DNA from: Monarcha castaneiventris obscurior
Lineage: Eukaryota > Chordata > Aves > Passeriformes > Monarchidae
Length of the DNA stretch: 64,000 nucleotides
NCBI GenBank assembly: GCA_026261815.1
Contig: JAMPIT010000566.1
Coordinates: forward strand, 26,623,001 to 26,687,000
Reading direction: 5' to 3'
Shown: positions 12,890 to 26,700 of the stretch, piece after piece
Layout: each line of letters opens with the position of its first letter
Position numbering within the stretch: position 1 is the first letter of the stretch
Notes under the pieces: model-generated
Database searches by the model: none
Told to the model about the DNA's origin: nothing
Seen by the model: the letters and a program-made list of their open reading frames with translations, nothing else
Position numbers and translations under genes: made by a program

Positions 12890-14633
12890 TCCAATTTAGG
12901 CAGAAGGGACTTATGCTACATTTTTAGACAGGTATATACATATGCATGTATATGTAGTTATATATAATTTTTATATGCACATAAAAATTACAGTAGATCA
13001 ACATCTTCCTCTGCTATAAAAAATGCACACAGTTCGGGGTTCACATATGCTGAAAGAAAAAAACACATCTGTTTTACTACATGGCTTGACTGCTCAAAAT
13101 GTATCTATGTTTTAACCCTGTTAAAATGTGTTCATTATTACGCAGCCCAAGCAACAGTGTGTTTCATATATTATTGTATATTCATATTATATTTTGAGTG
13201 TTAGTATTGAGAAAACAGAATAAATATGTTAATTTCTTCTCAAAAAAATTTTCTGGCCTTTAGAGGTCTTTTTACATTCTCTTCCTCAGGTCTTAGCAGT
13301 GTACAGTTTCCCAAAAACCAAAAATGAAAACAAAACCTCTCCTGAGATATTAGAGTCTGAAAGCTGTAAATGATTTTATGAGCCTTGTACATTGATATTC
13401 CACAACTGCTGCTATACAACACCTCCACAGAGTAATAATGATTTCTTTCTGTCACTGTTTGGGAAGATCAAACAGGAGAACAATACAGATAATTTTTTTC
13501 TCCTCAAAAACACCACAAAGTATTTATGAAATATTTACTATCAAAAATGCATCTATTTAGCATTTACTTCTTTCAAAGGTAATTTTATAATTCCTGTTAA
13601 GTCAATTTTTTATTGCACAGTCTGCTAAGGTGTAATGTGCCAAATATGTCAGATGGTCCCACAACAACACAGAAGATGTGTGAAAACAGGAGCCAGTTCT
13701 GAAGAAGTGACTCCACTTTCTTCGCTTTCCTCTAGGTTCAATCTCACCCAAGCAATTCCTTGGCCTAATCCTGAGCTTGTGCAATGTGTGACTGACTTTT
13801 CCTGACAGATACCCTGTCTGTAGGGAACTGGAGTTCTGCGCTCTGCTTACAGGCTTTCTGTTAAATTTAACCCAGGTTCATCAAGATCACCACTGAACTG
13901 ACAGACTGCCATAAAAATGTGCTTTGTCCTTCTCGCAGAAGCCAGTCTCCAACAAATTTAGCATGCAGTCATGCAGCCAGATGTCTCAGGAAAGAATAAT
14001 AGACAGTGTTGGAGAGAGCTCAGTTTCAGCCTGGGTGATACTGAGATCAGTCTGCTTCCTCCAGCTGCTCCTGCTTTACCATTATCTTATATCTTAACTG
14101 CTTAGCATCTCTCAGGACCTACTCCAGTGCTCCAAAACCTCACTGTGTTATTCATGTGACGTGCAGGGGCATGGGTGTGATCTGAAATAATCATTGGCAG
14201 ACAAAAAAGTATCAGGGAAACAGAGATGCAGGTATGGCCAAGTGCTCGACAGTAGCACACACAAGGCTTGGAAACAGCTGTTCTCAAAGCCACTCCTTCC
14301 CCTTCCCATATGGACACAGTCGAAAAAGCCAGCTGGAACAGCTTGAGATTTTATGCAGAAGATCATCTTACAAAATACTGAGCTGTCATACCTCTGCCAG
14401 CAGGGCAGACCTCGACTGGATCCCCCTGTTCCAAAATATCATCGTGCAGCAGACTTTTGAGAAAACTGCAGTTTGTAAGAAGCAAATGCACTTTACTTTG
14501 TTCCGGAAAGACACTGAATAAAAAATAATAAAACAATTAGTTATAATTCTCTTGCAGACTCTGAGGCAAAACTACCTTAAGGCTCCTGAAATAGAAAGTA
14601 ACAACCAAGAAGTTAATAAATAAAGCAAGGCTT
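12890..14633. other. Non-coding, nothing recognised
   Basis: AT-rich DNA. Alternating-pyrimidine/purine TATA-type runs occur near 12931-12990. Open frames of 60-95 codons near 14100-14520 overlap each other on opposite strands and resemble nothing known. Confidence 0.45.
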
Positions 14634-14700
14634 GCGTCTGTGTGTGTCTGTGTGTGTCTGTGTTTGTGTCTGTGTCTCTGTCTGTGTCTGTGTGTATCTA
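14634..14700 (+). repeat. Degenerate (TG)n / TGTGTC microsatellite
   Basis: About 65 bp of alternating TG dinucleotides with regular CTG and TTTG interruptions, giving a TGTGTGTC-like unit. Alternating purine-pyrimidine tracts of this kind are common in vertebrate non-coding DNA. The short open frames over it on both strands are products of the repeat. Confidence 0.93.
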
Positions 14701-17700
14701 TATTTTAATTGAGTCAAGTAATCTATTTGTCCCTCTGAAACAACTAGCTCTGCACTTAGAACTTCATCAGGGAGGGGAAGGGACAAGGGCTGATCACAAA
14801 CAAAAGGGAGGAATGAGAAAGAAAACATAATGAACAACTGCTGTTGCTGCAACGTTCCTCAGTCCAGACACTGAATCCAAACCTGAAACTGGATTGGAAA
14901 ATAAATCAGTAAGCCAACACATCATTAAAACAGAAGGAAGAGACTGTAAATTCAGGCTGCTCATTAGAGGTTTACTGTAATTGGCTCGCATTCACAATGG
15001 ATAAAGTTTGAGCTGTGAAGGTAACACCGTTGGGTACAGATGGGGTTCTACGACAATCAGCAGTGCAAAGGGTTTTACTGAACAACTCAGCAGGTTTGGG
15101 CGTGGTCCTGAGACTGACAGAGTACTGGAGAACACAGTGTGACTCCCAGCTTCTAATGTTATCTTTTTCTTTTCTTCTATTTCTTTACTTTGTAAGATAT
15201 GGAAGAGTTTCTGAGTTTCTATATTTCTCCTGTTTATGCCTCTGCTGTTTCTACTCAGAAATGTAGTAAAGGGACAGCTTTTGCCTGAAAAAATATTCTC
15301 TGCTCTATTTTAATTTTTTTTTTTAAATAAATAAATAAAAAGGTTGTCTCTATAGTTTGTTGCAGGGAAAAAAATCACTTCAAATTCTCTAATCTTACCT
15401 CCTTTTTCCCTCCCAAAGTAAAACCTGAAACATACCTACAGTCCTAAAAACAAATTATCTTCTATTTTTTTCTTTAATTCAGTTCACACCATCATCTTAT
15501 CTCAGAAACGGGCCAGAGTTGCAAATGTAAGCACAGACCACAGATTTCTGCAAGTAGGGGTTTCTTCCTGATTTTTTTTTGATTTATCCTTTTTTTCATG
15601 TAGATGTCAAATCCATATGGAAGTTTTGCCGGACATTCCTCTTGAAGTGCAAAGCCATCTAAGTCATTCAGCTCCTTGCTGGTTTTAGATATTTTAGATG
15701 TTAGTGTTGTCTTTGTTTGTTACAGGAGAAACCAATAATCTTAACCTCAAATCTAAGCCCAGTAAAAAGGCAACAACATCACTTTAATAAAATGTCTTCC
15801 ACTTTTAGATCACCTTTTCACATCTCTAGATTCAGTCATGCAAATATAGGCTTTAAAAACCTGTTCCATTTCTATATTTTCCTTTTTATAAAAATGAAAA
15901 GTGTCCTTAGCAAAATTTATTAGAAGAAGTAAGATTTTGTAGGGAAAAAAAAAGGAAACAGAGTGGGAAAACTAATTAAAAGAAACATGAAAGCTAGTAA
16001 CAGAGAATTACTATCTTTGTCATTTAGAATGTGTGGAGGAAAATTGCTAGGAATATGTGGTGCATCTAATAAGACTTTGGCCACAGCACTGGTGCTGCAA
16101 TAGGGCAGTCAGTTTATGTCTTAGTATCCTTATCTTACTTCCCAGACAGTTCCCTGGCAGTGCAGACTCACACCAAGAACTGTTGAAACAGGCCAGGCTC
16201 ACTAAGAAAACTGATCTGTGAGAATTCTCCATATTTTCAAAGGAGAGTTTCATGTGAGCACATGATTTTCTTATATGAGCTGTGTATACAGATAGAGGTT
16301 CCCATAGTTTTAAGGCTCAACCCACTTGGCAAAACTTACAGCAACTGTCTAAATGTGTGTTGCCATTTCTCCATATTTAGTGAATCATTTAACATTAAAA
16401 TATTCAGAACTGTAAAAAGAAAGACCAATGGTGATTTCTTTTGCAGAGAGATAATACATCAGTGAGCCTAAGTCTTCCAGGAAAAGTTATAGTGCCTGGT
16501 TTAAGATAAAAGCAGCTGCCTTCAGTTTTCCCAGAAGTTCCTGGGTGTTTCTAAACACCTTTTCAAGAAATAGTACACCCTCTACTTTCACTGCACTGAC
16601 TGTATTTGTCAAGAAACACTGCACAATAGTCAGGCATTGACAGGAGACAGGGAAAGAGACAAAAGACAGTCCACATAACAGCCAGGAGAAGGTGATGCCA
16701 TATTAAAAGATGCTATGACTATTATTTGGCAATAAAATATTTATTTGTTCAAACACTAACACAAGCAAAAAACAAGTTGTTTGGAAACCAAAGCTGAGAA
16801 ATATACAGATGTAGAAAGTTTGCTTCCCCATTCTTAATAAAATTTTTGTGTCCAAATATCTTTTTAATCAAATATGTCCTTAAAAGTTTTAAACATGTCT
16901 TAAAGATTTTAGTGGATGTGCACATAACACTTCCCATGGCTTTACCCAAAACAGATGAAAACAGATAAATTTTAGATTGCTGAAATGTAAAATAAAAGGT
17001 TCTAGTAAAATAACAGGCTTTTTGTTTTTATATCCTCAATTTTTAGGAAAGGAAGACTAATGAAATCCAATTATATGCAGCTCAGTTCTTGGGATGAATG
17101 CCAACCAATCGCTCTGTCTCTTATCTTCTCCTTTGACTTTTAGGGCTTTGAAATTATCTCTGTGAAGAATTAGTAGGAAACATGGAGATATCACTTGTAT
17201 GCTTTAATTTAGCCTTCTATTTATTTTCTCTCCAAAGTGCTGCCTCCGAATCATACCTGTTTTCTCACACTGCTATGGTGGTCTTGAACTGGCAGAAAAA
17301 AATAATGGTAAGCTCTGTTCTCATTTTATTATTGTGTACTTCCCCAATCATAGCAATAAGTTACACAAAACCTCCATCATCCATAAAATTTATCTTTTCT
17401 CCCATATACTTTCTGAGATATTGATCCTTTTAATAACAATGAGAAAAGAACCCTCAGTTTAAAATTTTCAGAATCAGACAACTACTTCTGTCTCTTGTAA
17501 TAATAATCTGAATTCAAAAAACTTCTTTCTACTAAAGAAAGTCAGCACATAAACATCCTAAGAAATAATTTGTAGTACAAGGTGTTATGTTCATTGAACA
17601 TCGCTCTCAGTAAAAACAATTTTAAACAAAGGCAGTACTAAAAGGCAAAACTACCATAAAATCTGTCTAGCCACACTTTCTTAACCTGGAATAAAAGCCT

Positions 17701-19234
17701 TCAGTTTCTTCCGAAGAGTAAAAACATCAGTACAATTTTACTTAATCCAATATGAGTAGAGGTGCTGTTGTTCCCTAACCACAAAAATAGTAAGAATATC
17801 TGAAACTGCAATACAGCTTTGCAGAGAAAAGCACTGGTGTTGCTGAGCCCTACCAAATCTAGTTTGAATGAGTTTAACTGGGAGCACTTCAGCGCCTTCA
17901 GTGAAGTTCAGCACATTGGCAAGAGCAGAGAACTTGGTCATGGAATGCAGATCAACAACTCTTGTGAAAATATTTTTAACAACTCACAAAGAATAATTTT
18001 TATATGACAACTAAGACAATTAGAAAATTGAGAGTCCCTTTCCATAAATAAGAGAGAATTACTGCATAATGACAGTTCAGAGATCATGTGTGGAAGCCAT
18101 TATAGAAACTACCCAGGGAACCCTCTCAGAAAATCAACAAATTCACTGATCCTCAGAGGTAACTCTATGAAAATTGCAGGATTTTGAAGATGGTAAATGT
18201 TCTCATTCCTTGTGTTATTTGTTTGGAGGCCTTGTTTCCTCTCTTTCCAATTTCCCAAGTTTCAATGAAGGGACATCAGAAGGTGAAACAGTACATTCTA
18301 CTAAAAAAGTACTGTTTTCTGGAAGGCTTCATATAAAACAGGCAAGAACTTATTGCTAGCAACAATATCCTAACAACAGACTCTGTTGTACTTTCATCCC
18401 CCTGCTTTCTCCTTTATGTAGCCATGTTCATCTGCTAACCGGCCATTCAAAGGGAAAAATCCATTAGAATATGATTTATAGTGCATCCACTGAGATCACA
18501 TTCATTACTATTCTTGGGAGTTATTTCAGCAATATAAAGCAGGCATCATGCTGACTTACCCTACTCCATTGTGCTTAGGAGTCTATTGTATTATTAAAGC
18601 AGTGGAATGTAGTAAAACCACACCTATTTTAATGTTCATATAAAATATTCATCTCTGTTGGATAAAGGTTTTCATTTTTAATGCATTACATAACATTCCT
18701 AACTTTAGTAGCAAAGGCTATAACTCAGGTTGTTTGAATTTATTTGTATTTTTTCAAATGAAAGGAGATTTTCTATTTGGTTTCTGTAAAAACAAGCAAA
18801 ACTATTGAGACGTCTACAGCTTCTGTGCTCAATAAAGAGTCAGAATGTTTGTTTAATAAAAAGGGCAGTTTTCATTTATTAACTGGTATATTGAAAATAC
18901 TATTGTCAGTTCTCAGATATAGGGAGGTACCTTAGTTCTGCTCTGGAGAAAGATATGCGCAATTTCCCAAGAGCCTGACTTCTGTAAGAAGGTAAATCAA
19001 CATCTCCAAGAGATCTCCAGAATCAGGGGACCAAGCCTATGCAGAATGCCAAGAGGTCATAGCCTCACTCCAGTAAAATTCTCGTAAAATTTATATCCTG
19101 GGGTTGGGAGACTTCAGTCACTCTTTATGACACTTTTCCCTTCTCTGATTTTTCTGGCTGTTTTTGGTCTTTTGATTTAGATCTGGTACCTGATATGTAT
19201 TAAGGACAGATCTCTTTTAAAAAAGCTAAAAGCT
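14701..19234. other. Non-coding, with an (AAAT)n tract at 15323-15341
   Basis: AT-rich sequence with poly-T and AAATAAAT runs around 15310-15341. No exon with good splice borders and protein-like translation was recognised, and no repeat family is evident. Confidence 0.45.
15323..15341 (+). repeat. (AAAT)n microsatellite after a poly-T run
   Basis: A T-run of ten bases or so passes directly into four AAAT units and AAAA. This could be the tail of a lost retroposon, but no body is recognisable next to it. Confidence 0.85.
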
Positions 19235-19427
19235 GGGGAAGGGAGGGGAAGGGAAGGGAAGGGAAGGGAAGGGAAGGGAAGGGAAGGGAAGGGAAGGGAA
19301 GGGAAGGGAAGGGAAGGGAAGGGAAGGGAATGGAAGGGAAGGGAAGGGAAGGGAAGGGAAGGGAAGGGAAGGGAAGGGAAGGGAAGGGAAGGGAAGGGAA
19401 GGGAAGGGAAGGGAAGGGAAGGGAAGG
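19235..19427. repeat. Homopurine pentanucleotide microsatellite (GGGAA)n
   Basis: About 38 units of GGGAA, almost perfect, with an irregular first few bases (GGGGAAGGGAGG) and one T substitution at 19331. The plus strand is wholly purine. A 122-codon minus-strand frame (Pro-Ser-Leu-Pro-Phe repeats) and a 60-codon plus frame (Gly-Lys-Gly-Arg-Glu repeats) are repeat translations, not genes. It shares its unit with the first half of the array at 2831-3095. Confidence 0.97.
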
Positions 19428-22400
19428 TCACATGTTTGATGAAGATAGAAATTTGGCTCTCTATCAGGGACAGAGTGGAGCTTTTCTGAACAGTGTGCAA
19501 GTACCTAGGTAAGAAGCCCCTCTCTGTGCTCGAAGCTGAGGGCACCTGGGCTGCTTGCTTCTCTCACATAGCTTAAGGACAGAATGACTTAAATAATCCC
19601 ACTTGGCAACTGGACCACAGATGCAGAGGATCTAGAGAAGGCAATGATACAAATCCTCGTATTGTGAAGTGCGTGCCCCTTTCAACCCATTCCTGAAATC
19701 CTGATCAAAATTTCGGTGCCTTTACCCATTACAGGCTCCCATTCAGCCAGCATCAGACAAACATCAGGAATCAAACTATAATGATGTCAAAATTAATTAC
19801 TTTCTTTTAACCTGTAATCGAGTCTATCATTAATAGATAATGACAAGCAAGGATTTAAAGCTAATGCTTATGGAGAACTGGCCTCCTCTGTGTATTCTGT
19901 TTGTTTTCTGCACTGATTTTTCCATATTTATATGCTCCCTTTATGTGGCTTTCTTATCTGTGCACGAGTGTAGGCTGTGGACTTTCTAGAATAAGACTAC
20001 CTTTATATGAAACTTAGCAGCATAGTGTCTAGCCAGGATTTATAGCTGTACTGTAGGGAAAATAAACATTATTAATAAAAGGATTTAATTTTATTGAACT
20101 TTCCAATATTAGAACCAAGAAATTGATTTCATAGGCTATTCTGTTTACCAAATGTAGTATAAAGACATAGATTTCTTTCACCTCTGACAAGTACACTCCT
20201 GCATATGCTGAGATTCCAGAAATATTATGATAAAGGACAGGTTGCTTTTGATTTCTTCAAGTTATTTAATGTGCTCAACCCAACAGGATAAAAAGAATTT
20301 TTAAATCCTGCTATGCATGTCTGGTTCTTTACATAAAACTCAACATCGAACAACTGCATCTAAGGAATTTACAATGTAAGAGGGAGTTTCAGAAATTTGT
20401 TTTGAGATAAAGCTGTCATGTTAGAACACAAAGATAGTTCAATACACACACATGTGGTGGAAATATGGCAGTGTATCTGGAATATGTCCTCATAAATACC
20501 ACTTCTGTATTGACTGAAAAACCCTATAACATCAAAGGATGCTTTGGGAGAACATGGTTTCTCAGAAAAAATAGCTTATTGAATATGGACATTAAGTCCC
20601 AGAAAAAAATTACAAGATGAGAAGGGAAATTCTTGATACCTTGCAATGTACTCAGATCACCTAAACATTCTTTCTATTTAAAAACAATCCCTTTTGAATA
20701 GGTTTAAGTTGCCAATATTGACTTTTATACCTATCACTATATATTCATCATAGTGGCCATTTCTATTTAAAAACCAATGACATGGAAGAGTCTGGTAACA
20801 ATATGTCTAATTTGTATTTCACATTTTTTGAAGTATCCTTCTTCCAGAACATGATTTTGGAAAAGAGGTTAGTGGAGAGCAGCTCTGGGACAGGCCTGAG
20901 GAGCTGTAGCACCCTCAGGTCTCCTTGGGGATGATGGTAATTTAATAATAATAAAATTATAACAATTCTGCCTGCCAGGCTTTCTTCTTCAGGGTATTAT
21001 TGCAGCTCATCTAAATGTGCTTTGACCTGCCCAATGCTTTTTGATTCCCTGCTCTGGGAACTATGTGTTCCTTCATGCACATTTCTGACTTTCCTTTAGG
21101 AGACATATTAAATTTTTTAATAGATTTAATATAATTTTCGGTCAGCAGCAGTCAATAAATTGCTGAATATTTCTCTTTACATCTTGATTTCACAGAAGCT
21201 TCAAATCTGTCAAGATAAAATCCTATGCAAAACTTCCCCTCTGAAATCTTGGGAAAGCCCTACTTTTAATCACTTACCTAAGCACCATCCAGATGCAGTT
21301 GTTACAACACTTAAAACCAGAACCTCCCTTTAATTAAAACCTTACTGCAACAACAGAGAAACAGTGGGTTTTTCCACCCAGCCAAGCGGAATCTTCACAT
21401 TCTGTTTTATAATTCAATTTTTACAGTGCCCTTTCCAGAGGAGACTCTTCTCTTTCCTGTCTGTCTTTGATTATTGCTGGGCTGGTGCCACTATCATGGT
21501 CTGTGCACCACCAGACCAAATCCACGTTTATGCAACACAAGAGAGTGGGTCCAGCTCCTCAGTCACTCCAGATTTGTATCTGACAGCACTCTGGAAGCAC
21601 AGACCTTGCACAAACTGCCAATAAAAGCCAACCTCCCAACTGCATTCCTTTAAAAGCCACTATTGTTCTCATTCATGATTGAACAGCTCAGCTTTCATTT
21701 CAAATGAAAAAAAAAGAAGTCCAGGCTTCGTTGAACAACTTCCAGACATTTCCTCCACCCTCAGAGCATTTCAATCCTATTGTAAGGCTTTTGAGTGTAG
21801 CACCCCTGAAATGGTGATGGTTATTATTTTTTCCGATAGGACAAAATCTCTCTGATTAATGCCAGCACAATATTTCTATTTTCTTTTAAAAGAAAGTTTC
21901 CGTACGTACTAACTTGCAGAATTGGAAAGGCAGAGAAGTAAATTCATGCAAGGAACAATTTTACTGGCAGACAAATAGATGATTGATTAAATCTGGTGTT
22001 ACTTCAGCTTCTTCGGTAATGAGCCATTTTCATCGTGATCCCAAATTGTTTTTCTAAGTCACATTCTGGGCTTCAAGACAATGCAAGCGGTTATAAATTA
22101 TTTTAGTTTCACTCAGTGTTATGCTAGAAAAACAATGAGCTCCGGGAAGATGTCATGAATGGAAATTTTTTTAACACAGACATCTTGGTAGCCCTTTTCA
22201 CCTATTTCTTGATTATGTTTCTTAATTTATCCCTCTACTAGAATTACTACCTAAAAAAAACCTACAAACTTTCAGTGTGCTAGAAACCAAAAAGAGGGCA
22301 CGGTCCTTACCCAGGAGACATTATGATATAAAACACAAGGCAACTGGACAGTTAAATTTGTGAGCTATAAAACAAACATCTGCATATTTTTAATATCTAT

Positions 22401-22505
22401 ATAATTTTAGAAAAGGTATAATTTGCCTCAACTCCTTTCTTATTCTGACACATGTATTCTAGGAAAGGAAAAATAGGAATAAAGATTATTTATATTACAC
22501 ACACA
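19428..22505. other. Non-coding, nothing recognised
   Basis: AT-rich DNA without recognisable exon, RNA gene or repeat family. Open frames are all under 90 codons and have no protein-like features. Confidence 0.45.
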
Positions 22506-23147
22506 AGAATCATAGAATGCTTAAGGTTGGAAGGGACCACAGCGGTCATGTGGTCCAACCTCCCTGCTCAAGCAGGGTCATCCCAGAGCACATGGCACAG
22601 GATTGTGTCCAGATGGTTTTTGAATATCTCCAGTGAGGGAGACTCCACAAGCTCTCTGGGCAACCTGTTGCAGTGCATGGTCACCCATTTCTTTCCAACA
22701 CAGGAAAGAGGTCTTTCCTCATGTTGAGATGGAACTGCCTGTGCTTCAATTTGTGCCCACTGCCTCTTGCCCTTGGCACCACTGAGTGGAGCCTGGCTCC
22801 ATCCTGACACCCTTCCTTCTGATACTGGTAGACATTGATCAGGTCCCCTCATAGTTTTCCCTTCTCAAGGCTGAACAATAACAGCTCCCTCACCTTCTCC
22901 TTCTATGAGATTCTCCTCGTCCTCTTTGCTGCCCTCTGCTGGACCTGCTGCAGGAGCTCCATGTCTCTCTGGTCCTGAGGAGCCCAGAACTGGCCACAGC
23001 ACTCCAGATGTGGCCTCACCAGGGCTGAGTAGAGGGGCAGGATCATCTCCATTGATATGGTGCAAATGCTTTTCCTGATGCACTCCAGGATTCCCTTGGC
23101 CTTCCTGGCCACAAAGACCCACTGTTACTTCATGGACATCTTGTTGC
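22506..23147 (-). mobile_element. CR1 LINE fragment, 5'-truncated, minus strand
   Basis: The left end reads AGAATCATAGAATG..GGTTGGAAGGGACC, the reverse complement of the CR1 3' terminus with its ATTCTATGATTCT units. The body contains typical CR1 3' UTR blocks (CACAAGCTCTCTGGGCAACC, TCAGGTCCCCTCA) and then coding remnant. Similarity fades near 23147. CR1 elements are non-LTR retrotransposons that insert by target-primed reverse transcription, usually 5'-truncated and without clear target duplications, as here. About 0.64 kb remains, covering the end of ORF2 and the 3' UTR. Confidence 0.95.
22903..23112 (-). pseudogene. CR1 ORF2 remnant, extreme C-terminal reverse-transcriptase tail
   Basis: Within the CR1 fragment a minus-strand frame encodes a recognisable ORF2 C-terminal stretch, including ILPLYSALVRPHLECCGQFW and DMELLQQVQQRAAKRTRR. 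In the family this follows the reverse-transcriptase domain. The endonuclease and catalytic RT regions are absent through 5' truncation, so the fragment cannot encode an active enzyme. Confidence 0.88.
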
Positions 23148-23750
23148 CTGATGTTAATTTAGATTTTATTCATATCAAAAAAACCCAACACACTGGTTTC
23201 TCTATGGTAAACCAGCAGAGGTGGAAATGCTCAATATCTATGGGCAGGTCAGACAGACTTTGGTGCTTTGCTTCCTAGTGGAACAGGGAGCAAAATACTG
23301 ATGCCTCCCTCCATTGTGCAAGGGAAAATGTAGAGTCAAATATGATTATTTTAAAAATCCAACCCTGTGAGTAAGAAAGTATTTACATGAAAATGTTAAG
23401 TAGGAAAGTATCTTCAGTTCTGCTTTCTGGTGTTTAAGTGCCTTTTTTGATAAAGAAAACCCCCTTATAAACCAGAAGCTTTTGTTAAATGTGTGTCCAG
23501 GAACAGTTTTTCATTAAGAATGATCCATGGAATATATAAAGAAAGATCACTTCTCTTAAGCACACTCCTCTACAGAGTTTCCCTTGGTGCTGGAGCACTG
23601 GAAGTCTCCTTTCACTTGGAGGGATTCAGACTCAGAGTTCCCATGAAGCTGGGGTGGGAACATGCCTCAGATACCCCAGTGAAGCTGTGCATGGAAGTCA
23701 CTTAACACTCAGTCTAAGAGGAGGCAGAGAGATACAGTGAAGGTGGGAAT
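23148..23750. other. Non-coding, nothing recognised
   Basis: Unique-looking AT-rich sequence between the CR1 fragment and a SINE-like remnant. A 70-codon plus-strand frame at 23493-23705 opens without ATG and has no recognisable features. Confidence 0.45.
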
Positions 23751-23795
23751 CTACAGTGCAGTGGTTAGGACACTCAGCTGGGGGGCAGGAGAGTA
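23751..23795 (+). mobile_element. tRNA-derived SINE head, MIR-like remnant
   Basis: The segment CAGTGGTTAGGACACTCAGC followed by TGGGGGGCAGGAGAG has the order of the tRNA-like 5' head of MIR-type SINEs (A-box-like GTGGTTAGNAC, then a CTGGG..CAGGAGA block). The internal promoter B box is not clearly preserved, and similarity fades after about 45 bp. MIR elements are ancient amniote SINEs, so strong decay is expected. It could be a chance match. Confidence 0.4.
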
Positions 23796-26700
23796 GCAAT
23801 TGATTTATTGTTTGTACCAGGTTGTAAAGCCCAATCCATATCCACAGCAGAAACCCCTCCTATGAAAAGCACAGACACCTAAGCAGGAGATGCAAACAGC
23901 CCGGTTGTGAGCTAATTATCTATCCAGTAATCAAGCCAACACTAAGCAGCTGTCCCATGTCATTGGCAGCACCTGTCCCAGCTGTCTCTGCCATCCCCAC
24001 CCTCTTTTTTATTTTTTTTTCTTTAATTAGCTGCTTGAAATAACACCTTTTTACACAAAATGAAACAATTATCCTCTCTATTATCTAATGGTTTAGCTGT
24101 TCAGCATTTACATTGAAAGTCAAGCTTGTGGACCAGCTTTCTCCCATAAAAGCAAATAAGCTCAGCTCCATTCCCCATTTTTATGAATATTAAAGAATTT
24201 TATACCAAGTGTAAATAGCATAAATTTGTGAGCAGGAAAGGACTTTCCTCAGTGGTACATCCACTGGAGAGGAGATAATATTTGTTCACATTTGACAAGA
24301 TGAGAAGAAACTGAATGGATCCTGCATAAACTGGATGAATGTTCTCTCTACAGAAGTGCCAGGAAAGCCAGGACCCACTATATTTGGCACAGTCTTATTT
24401 AGTCAAGATACTCAGAATAGATCTGTAAAATCAGCCCCTTGGACAGTGTTAGCAAAAACACACTGATTACTGCGTCTGCCAGGACAGTGATGCACTAAAT
24501 GTACCTACACTGTTTTGGCAGTGGAAATTACATATCTGTGAGATAAGGTGGCAGCTGAAGGAGAATTTTGTACATCTCAGGAGCACATGATGCTGATGTC
24601 AGTTCTTTCATGGTAAGGAGGTGCAAGCTGGCTGTGGAAATCTGTATGTAATGGTATGAATAAGATCTGCTATGCTAATCTCTCCGGACAAATAATATAG
24701 TAAAGCATTGTCTAGATCCATCTAAATTTAACGAGGGTTCCTTATTGCTTTTATTTAGTGGATTAGCAGTGTCCTTATCCAAGGACACTGGAGAAGTCTC
24801 CTTCTTATCTCACTGTTTCCTTCCCTGTTGCCTGTTTCTCCTCTACAACTGGGAAAAAGCACCTCGGTCCCACAGGATTGTCCACTGGGTCACCCTGTGC
24901 CTGTCCAGGGCCCTTCCCCAACTGAAGATGAACACACACATCTTAGAGGTGTTAGAAGACTAAAATATATGGGCAACAGTAAATAAAGATGAGGCAGCAG
25001 GAAGCAGGGAGAGATGGAGGAGGTAAGTAATAAAATTCCTTTCCTGCCACCCATGCCCAGCTCTCCTCTAGGTGCTAGAAGGGGATGAAGCCTCCCTTTC
25101 TTGTTCTCTTTCCCCCTGCTTCCCTTCCTATCTGGACAGATGTCCCCTGGCCACTCTCCCACTGGAGAAACCTTCAGCAGATCCCAGGACTGATGCTCCC
25201 AGGTCACTGGCACACGTGAGGGACAGGCCTCCTTCAGAAAATTCTGGTGACATGTGGCCAGCCATTCTACACACAAAACCCTGGAAGTTCCTAATGTGTT
25301 CAGCATGTGCAAACTGATTAAATTCTGACTAGAGGGAAACATAATAATCTGCATATAGTTGGAGGTAGTAAGAGGAGAAGTTATTTAACATGGTATGAGG
25401 GAGTTTATTAGGAGTAATAGGATGGAACTGAGAAGGCAAATACTCGAACACATGGAAAAGCAGCCAGACAATGAGATCAACTCAGTATAAAAGGCTAGTG
25501 CAAGGAAGTGGAGGAAACCACATTTAAAATTAGACTTAACACTAGAAAATGTGCTGTGGGGAACACGCCTGCCTGGCAGAGATGTGCAGACCAATCAAGT
25601 AAATCTTTTCTCTCCACACCTAGTATCCTTGGGTCTGAAAATAGGTCCAATCACAACAGATCCAGACTCCACAATCTGAGGCTTCATACCATCTCTGCTA
25701 CGATCAGAAGAAAAATCTTTTTAACATATGTTACGAGCTACTGGAAACTGTAGCTGAGCTGATAGTCACAAAGATGAAAAAACCAAACAAGCGATACAAG
25801 GCCATCTTTGCACTGATAAAGGCCAAAGAGCACCTTACAGGATGGTGATATTTATTTCCAGACTTGCCATCACCCATAGCTTTGCCTAAAAGTTTTCCTA
25901 GTATTTTCTAGTATTTATTTAATCTAGTATTTTCTGGGTGGAAAGGGGGTGAAACGAAATTAAGATGTGTGAGATTAAAAAAGAAAGTCCCTAAAATTAT
26001 GTCCAGGGTGTGGGAAGTGCAAGCAATATATTTTGCCTTTCAGTGTAAGGGAAAGAGAGCTGTTGGGAAAGTCTGGCATGGTTATTTTTACAGCTCCATG
26101 ACTATTGCTAAACACAGCTTTGTAGACACCACTGACTGGAAACAGCCACCCACCAACTACGTATTTATTGTGAAACCAAGGCAATAGCAGAAGGCACCAG
26201 GGCTGCTGTTATCAAGTCAGCTGGGAACACCAGCAATTCTCATGTCCTCTCAGCAGCCAGGCAATCCTGGAGCTCCAACTCAGCAGCAGTCCTGGTTCTC
26301 AGCTGATACGACACTGCATATATGGGACCAAGAAGGCTTGAACTAACTGTCAGACATTGCCTCAGGACACAAAGATGCATATATTTTTCCATTCTCCTTT
26401 TATTTGCAATCTCTCCACTTAATCCCACACAGCAGTTTCAGTGAAACCCGATAGGTTACTGGCGGGTTGCTTCCTGCAGCTCCTGTTTTCTTCCTCTGCA
26501 GACAGTCTCAAATGGAGCAGCTAAAACAGGTTTAAGTGTCTGACACACAAATACCAGAAAAGAGCAGAGCTTTGTGTGGATATATTAATGGGCGTATTGA
26601 TTTGCATGACTGAATAGTACTTTTTAGGAGGTAAACATGTAAACGGTTACAGGTATTGTTGCAATTTGATATTTTTGAAGGGTAGTCTGTTTTCAGAAGT

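Noticed and set aside
14634..14700. Regularly spaced TGTGTC units considered as a possible CRISPR-like or minisatellite array
   Set aside because: The spacing is only a few bases and there are no unique spacers; it is a degenerate TG microsatellite in eukaryotic DNA.
19177..19545. 122-codon minus-strand frame and a 60-codon plus frame over the GGGAA array
   Set aside because: These are translations of simple sequence; the flanks show no protein-like continuation.
24890..25354. 154-codon minus frame
   Set aside because: No protein-like features, no exon borders, and it overlaps a plus-strand frame of 81 codons.
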